DNA of 11,754 bases from Temnopleurus reevesii (taxonomy: Eukaryota > Echinodermata > Echinoidea > Temnopleuroida > Temnopleuridae): assembly GCA_036244855.1 (NCBI GenBank), contig BQKZ01000863.1, positions 12,004 through 23,757 on the forward strand, in the 5' to 3' direction. Both the position numbers and the translations under genes were made by a program. Below, one piece after another: positions 8,116-11,754 of the stretch. Positions within the stretch are counted from its first letter, which is position 1, and each line of letters starts with the position of its first letter. The notes under the pieces were generated by a model that made no database searches, was not told the origin of the DNA, and saw nothing but the letters and a program-made list of their open reading frames with translations.

Positions 8116-9076
8116 ATTCATTAGAGTGTTCATAGATTTGTGTACAAAAAAACATGAAAGTAACAACTCGCTATTGTTCGAAGGTCTGAAATTCAGTACA
8201 ATAGCTAAAATGTATGTCCGCTAAAGTATTGACTTTTACATTATATGTATTTGTATATTGATTAAATAAAGTGAATAAAATTAACCTAAAATAATATTAT
8301 CTGACATGATGTGTATTCCTAGTTGAGGAGTAAGAAGCAAATAAACGGCACGTTCATGACCAAATTGGGCGACGTACATGCGACTCCGTCTCCACGCGTG
8401 CCTTTTAGCATGATGCGCTTTCGTTTGACGTTCCATCACAATATTTTAATGTGTGAAATAGTGTTCGTACAGGCCATCTTTTGTTTTATCATGAACATCA
8501 ATCAGTTCTAAAAATCTTCTTTGGTCATGGAATGTTTATGGGGATTGGTATAATGAATACTACCGACTAGACATTTTTTTGGCCCCAGATAAACTTGCTA
8601 CTCTCTCTATGTTCCACTGTCAAGCCTCATTCTCACGATTTTCCTCGCTCTTTCTCTATTTCCTTTTTGTGTCCATAACAACAACTTATATTGCAAGTTA
8701 TGATCATTTCTGATGAAATCACGGGAGATGGGGGCGCAGACCTCTGTTGATGGCACATACAGTCCCAAAGCCCCCTTCACTTCTCCCCTGATTGAAGCTT
8801 TTGTTTTTATAAAGACATTGGCAAAAAAAAAATCTTCCTCTCCTTGAATGTGAAAAAGTCCCTTTTCAGTAGTAAAACTTTCCAGGCTATCGATAAGAAA
8901 GATTCTCTCCTCTTTAATAACCCCATGCCTTTGGGATAAAAAAAAAGTAAAACAAATAGATCTGATTGAGGTAGAGTTGAAAGAAAATTTATTTCAATAA
9001 AATACAATTATTTCCTCAAAAGTTCCGTAACTAACAAAATTGCTTGCACTATCCATCTGGCCACAAACCCCGAGTA

Positions 9077-9098
9077 TGGTGATTTTAGAAAATCACCA
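9077..9098. repeat. Perfect short palindrome TGGTGATTTT-AG-AAAATCACCA
   Basis: Two perfect 10-bp arms are separated by two bases. It could form a tight hairpin or be a symmetric protein-binding site. No function can be assigned. Confidence 0.6.
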
Positions 9099-9213
9099 TT
9101 TTGTTAAAATTATATACGTATACCTTAATCACGAAGCAAGTACAATGAGAATCTTTTACAGAAAAATCAACAATAAAAAAGCTCCTGTCCTGTTGGCGTT
9201 TTCTTGTGTTTTC

Positions 9214-9832
9214 CTACTGTACTCTCACGAGCAAACCATGTATCATAGACGGTACACTGGGATGGCCTCGTAGGTGTTTCATAAGATATGTCTTGGCGCT
9301 GAATCGCTTCTTGCAGTACGGTCACGAAAACGGGATGTCTCCCATGTGCGACTGCATATGAATAGTAAGAACAAATTTACTACCAAAGCACCTATCCTAG
9401 CGTCCTTTCCTCATCAGCAAATTTTGATGCATGTAAATCAAGACTATGCTAGTCCAAAAACTGCATAGCAGCAGGAGCATGTATGATACGGTTGCCTTTT
9501 AGTGGATGATTCCTTAGCTGTGATGTGTGTAGCTATGAGCTTGGAAAGAATACGTTTAGATTTGAATGAACTCTGACATATGGAGCACTTGTATGATTCT
9601 TCATGACTGTAGTCTAAGAGTTGATCGGTCAAACTGTTCCTTTCAGAAAACTTGTGGTTGCAATACGTACACTGATGTGGTGGCACCTCTCTGTGAGCTG
9701 CATGCATGTGATCTCTGAGGGCTTTCTGGGTTTTAAACTTCTTGTTGCATTTCAAACATGGGCGGCGTTCTCTCCTTCTTTGGACTTTCACTGGAGGGTC
9801 ACTGACTGCAGGTTCTTTGCTTGGAATTTGAT
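9214..9832 (-). pseudogene. Decaying C2H2 zinc-finger exon with frameshift and stops
   Basis: The acceptor TATTTGTAG precedes 9832. With the phase-1 donor at 10929 the junction codon becomes GAT and the frame reads DQIPSKEPAVSDPPVKVQRR. Finger 1 (RPCLKC...HMHAAH) is complete. Finger 2 (HQCTYC) has Gln in place of the first His (LTDQLLDYSH), finger 3 (YKCSIC) has Leu there (LSKLIATH), and finger 4 (YHTCSCCYAVFGLA) runs into TAG at 9446-9444. After a shift of frame at that point the finger resumes as HSLDLH. Finger 5 (RCFGSKFVLTIHMQSH) follows an in-frame TAG, and finger 6 reads FS*PYCKKRFSAKTYLMKHLRGH with TGA (9324-9322) at a zinc-binding Cys. The frame ends at TAG 9216-9214. A six-finger exon is thus broken by at least one frameshift and two further stops. 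A short protein ending at 9444 could still be made. Confidence 0.72.
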
Positions 9833-9896
9833 CTACAAATAATAAACATAAATAAAATCATTATACAATTATAGGATATATACAGATTAATTGAAT

Positions 9897-10240
9897 TAAA
9901 GGGAAACCAACCCCTGGAATTATCGTGCTCCCATTGAATAAAGAAAAAAACAGATGAACAAACTGTGAAAATTTGAGCAAAATCGGACAACACGTTCAAA
10001 AATTATGAATTTTCAAAGTCACAGAGATTTGACGATCACTGCCGCTCATGGGGATCCGTGCGATCGGCAAATTCGACGAATCTGTGACGTCATATCGGAC
10101 AACTCCTCATTCATTCTGTACACAAAACTTCACAATTTCTCCTTTTTCTCAGAAAAGTCAACAAAATGCCTATTTTCGGTTGGGGTATAGCATTTCTGTA
10201 TTGATTCTGCATGTGTTTTGAAAAAATTCATGCTGCAACC
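9897..10240. repeat. Probable dispersed non-autonomous repeat in intron
   Basis: The stretch GGGAAACCAACCCCTGGAAT, then GAGCAAAATCGGACAACACG, AAAAATTATGAATTTTCAAA and CTGTGACGTCATATCGGACA has the layout of an interspersed repeat that I associate with echinoderm and other marine invertebrate genomes (from memory). The word ATCGGACAAC occurs twice within it (near 9983 and 10094). No protein frame is credible; the plus frame at 10005-10190 is incidental. The boundaries are estimates. Confidence 0.42.
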
Positions 10241-10399
10241 TTACTCTAAATTTTACATTGATCAATTTCTAAATATTCTATGTACAAAGTAAATGAGGAA
10301 CTGTCCGACATGACAGTTTCTTTTCTTTTTTACAGTGTACACGTATCTCACGAATGATTTTTCTTGTATCGCATTGCACTTTGCTATGCATTTTAGCAG

Positions 10400-10875
10400 G
10401 ATTGTTACACAAAGTATGTTTTCTTTATCAACTTTTTGTACATAGAACTGTACAGTAAAGTATTTAAAATATTTCCTCAATGTCTGAAACTGATAATCTA
10501 AATTTGAAAAGTATGAACACACTGATATTTTATGGAAAACATTATATTTTTAGAAGTAAATACCAAGATAGACAACTTTCTTTCGAATATTTTAAGAGAG
10601 AGATATCTTACTTAGAGAAAGTTGAACAAATAATTGCTTTAAGAAAGGGCATGCTACAATATCATACAGAAAAATGGAAGAAAATGCACCCAAATGACTA
10701 ATTTATACTGTTCTGATGTTATGTTTGTGTTATACATTACAAAGTTGTTTACTGTCAAAATAATGTTGTTTCATGTATGTATCAATATAAATTTGCATTG
10801 TTAATTTGATCTTTTGTAAACTGAAAAAAAGAAAGCAATAAAATCTTAAATAAAAAAAAAAAATGAAAAATAAAA
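10400..10875 (+). mobile_element. 5'-truncated L1-like LINE 3' end with poly(A)
   Basis: The frame at 10480-10701 ends in a segment (TLIFYGKHYIFRSKYQDR, FEYFKREISYLEKVEQI) that resembles the extreme C-terminus of L1-type ORF2 proteins: a short hydrophobic/aromatic helix, then a charged helix. Just upstream, in another frame, TQSMFSLSTFCT*NCTVKYLKYFLNV resembles the Cys/His-containing region preceding that C-terminus, with the usual Trp codon changed to TAG. The copy therefore has a stop and a frameshift near 10478. A 3' UTR follows with AATAAA at 10837-10842 and an A-rich tail to about 10875. No endonuclease or reverse transcriptase domain is present. Assignment is from remembered family character and is moderate. 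Confidence 0.5.
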
Positions 10876-10900
10876 TTATTCCTTGTATCCCACAAAATAC

Positions 10901-11218
10901 TGTAAATCCTGTAAGAATTCTCAAGTACCTTGGTGACAATGGGAATCCGTCTCCTGTTCTTTCGTGCATACATCTATCAAAGGTTCCTCCAATATCTCGA
11001 CCTCCTGCTTGACGAGTACATCATCTAGGAATAGATAGTAAGAGTTTGAATCAATATTGTTTTGTTTTCCTTTATCAACCAGCCCTTTCACATGAATCTC
11101 ATTTTCCCTTCATATAATGTTTAAAATAAATTTTCCATTCACACAAAAGCCTCAGTGCAATCATAGAAAGTTTGGTGAAGTATCGCCTGATATGTTAACA
11201 GAGTTTTTCTTCATCTAC
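10901..11218. repeat. Copy 1 of the linker-exon duplication
   Basis: This 318-bp segment recurs at 11220-11639 with the same orientation and an offset of 319 at the exon. It covers the linker exon and its upstream intron flank. Compared with copy 2 it lacks a 111-bp foldback insert and a 4-bp stretch (TTAG/AGTT) and has an extra 12-bp stretch near 11170-11182. Substitutions are concentrated outside the exon. It ends exactly at the ambiguous base 11219. Confidence 0.9.
10929..11024 (-). CDS. Acidic linker exon of the zinc-finger gene, copy 1 (VKQE motif)
   Basis: A 96-nt minus-strand exon lies between the acceptor CTATTCCTAG and the donor CACCAAG|GTACTT. Its frame has two bases, 31 codons and one base (phase 1 to phase 1). 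It reads DVLVKQEVEILEEPLIDVCT then KEQETDSHCHQ. Its final base G joins the AT of the exon at 9832 (Asp) or the CT of the exon at 7119 (Ala), so both finger exons fit. VKQE matches the hydrophobic-K-x-E SUMO acceptor pattern, common in the acidic N-terminal parts of zinc-finger transcription factors; modification here is only an inference. The second copy is identical except for the first base, which suggests constraint. No start codon or promoter for the gene lies in the window. Confidence 0.65.
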
Positions 11219-11219
11219 N
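11219..11219. other. Ambiguous base at the junction of the two copies
   Basis: The only n in the window lies exactly between the end of copy 1 (...CATCTAC) and the start of copy 2 (TGTAAATCCTG...). This is what would be expected where two overlapping contig ends or haplotypes were joined without merging. Confidence 0.85.
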
Positions 11220-11247
11220 TGTAAATCCTGTAAGAATTCTCAAGTAC

Positions 11248-11343
11248 CTTGGTGACAATGGGAATCCGTCTCCTGTTCTTTCGTGCATACATCTATCAAA
11301 GGTTCCTCCAATATCTCGACCTCCTGCTTGACGAGTACATCAC
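11248..11343 (-). CDS. Acidic linker exon, copy 2
   Basis: This is the same 96-nt exon as 10929-11024 with the acceptor CTATTCCCAG (a slightly better consensus) and the same donor CACCAAG|GTACTT. The only exon change is its first base (G instead of A). In this copy that base is in the codon split with the preceding exon. If both copies are real and spliced in series the product would carry the VKQE linker twice in frame, because the exon is 96 nt and symmetric in phase. If the copies are haplotypes, only one belongs to each chromosome. Confidence 0.55.
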
Positions 11344-11360
11344 CTGGGAATAGAGAGTAA

Positions 11361-11471
11361 GGCCCGTATTCCGATTCCGCGGTTTAACTTAACCCAGTTC
11401 TAAGTCATTGTCTAAATAACAATGGCATAGTCCGGGTTAAGTTAAACCTCGCTATCGGAATATGGGTCACT
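11361..11471. mobile_element. 111-bp foldback (MITE-like) insertion
   Basis: It is present in copy 2 and absent at the matching point of copy 1 (11041-11042), so its edges are set by comparison. The left arm GGCCCGTATTCCGATTCCGC then GGTTTAACTTAACCC is mirrored by the right arm, which on the other strand reads GACCCATATTCCGATAGCGA then GGTTTAACTTAACCC. A loop of about 40 bases lies between. It has no coding capacity and no obvious target-site duplication. Short foldback elements starting GGCCCGTATTC are widespread in marine animal genomes (from memory). It lies in the intron upstream of the linker exon. Confidence 0.8.
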
Positions 11472-11640
11472 GAGTTTGAATCAATATTGTTTGGTTTTCC
11501 TTAGTTTATCAACCAGCCCTTTCACATGAATCTCATTTTCCCTTCACATAATGTTTAAAATAAATTTTCCATTCACACAAAAGCGTCAGTGCAATCATAG
11601 AAAGTCGCCTGATATGTTGACAGAGTTTTCTTTGTCTACG

Positions 11641-11754
11641 TACTTTAAAATCGGGACACCTCGTATGCAGAGCCACACCAACATGATGAATGTACAATTG
11701 GTGCTGTTTGCCTGCTATTCTTTCAACTGTATAGCGATTATGAACGATTTTTAT
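11641..11754. other. Unassigned right edge
   Basis: Unique-looking sequence beyond the duplication with no frame, repeat or splice signal that I can support. The upstream exons and promoter of the zinc-finger gene should lie further right. Confidence 0.5.

Larger units (their letters stand above)
7572..9213. other. Long non-coding stretch between finger exons
   Basis: No supported exon is visible on either strand. Frames at 8323-8511 (plus), 8807-9007 (minus) and 9040-9273 (plus) lack domain content. It includes a possible dispersed-repeat scrap at 8048-8115 and a short palindrome at 9077-9098. Confidence 0.5.
11220..11639. repeat. Copy 2 of the linker-exon duplication, with foldback insert
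   Basis: This is the second copy of 10901-11218. Similarity runs from TGTAAATCCTG to about TCTACG at 11639, interrupted by the 111-bp insert at 11361-11471 and small indels. Roughly nine substitutions are visible in about 190 aligned non-coding bases, against one in the 96-base exon. Confidence 0.9.

Noticed and set aside
8323..8511. Plus-strand 62-residue open frame
   Set aside because: No domain, composition bias or splice evidence; consistent with chance.
10480..10701. Independent 73-residue host gene
   Set aside because: Its C-terminus and the upstream frame-shifted segment look like the end of an L1-type ORF2, followed by AATAAA and an A-rich tail.
1..11754. CRISPR array, prokaryotic operon, defence system or phage
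   Set aside because: No regularly spaced direct repeats, ribosome binding sites or dense coding; splice sites and repeats show animal nuclear DNA.

Overview
The window looks like gene-poor, repeat-rich nuclear DNA from an animal, most likely a marine invertebrate deuterostome such as an echinoderm. The reasons are long AT-rich introns with GT-AG splice sites, C2H2 zinc-finger coding exons, tRNA-derived SINE-like repeats, several short TA-flanked inverted-repeat elements and two LINE 3' ends. The species call rests on the texture of the repeats and is an inference. No bacterial operon, CRISPR array, rRNA gene or functional tRNA gene is visible.

All protein-coding signal that I can support lies on the minus strand, so it reads from high to low coordinates. 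A 96-nt exon (10929-11024, with a second near-identical copy at 11248-11343) encodes an acidic linker containing a VKQE motif. It is followed by a zinc-finger exon starting at 9832 that decays through frameshifts and stops to 9214. Next comes a 1002-nt zinc-finger exon (6118-7119) with strong splice sites at both ends and one uninterrupted frame, except for three nonsense codons. Lower down are a candidate Lys/Glu-rich exon (4124-4455) and a very tentative 62-67 nt exon (3024-3090). The splice phases are compatible for the zinc-finger and Lys-rich exons. Both finger exons could accept the same upstream donor, so this is either one gene with two finger exons or a tandem family of broken copies. 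Many fingers have lost a zinc-binding histidine. A decaying zinc-finger locus is the simplest reading, although the linker exon looks well preserved.

The rest is mobile DNA. There are three CAGT...ACTG elements with TA flanks (1994-2111, 2273-2447, 3117-3456), a SINE-like element on the plus strand (about 2610-2925) and two more on the minus strand (about 5165-5325 and 5400-5622). A LINE 3' end has a hairpin and an (AATTC)n tail (7441-7571), and a second, L1-like LINE end carries a poly(A) tail (about 10400-10875). A 111-bp foldback insert (11361-11471) sits in only one of the two linker-exon copies. The two copies meet exactly at an ambiguous base (11219), which points to unmerged haplotypes or contig ends at least as strongly as to a real duplication.

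The stretches 1-1993, 3457-4123, 4456-5164, 5623-6117, 7572-9213 and 11641-11754 hold no gene that I can support.
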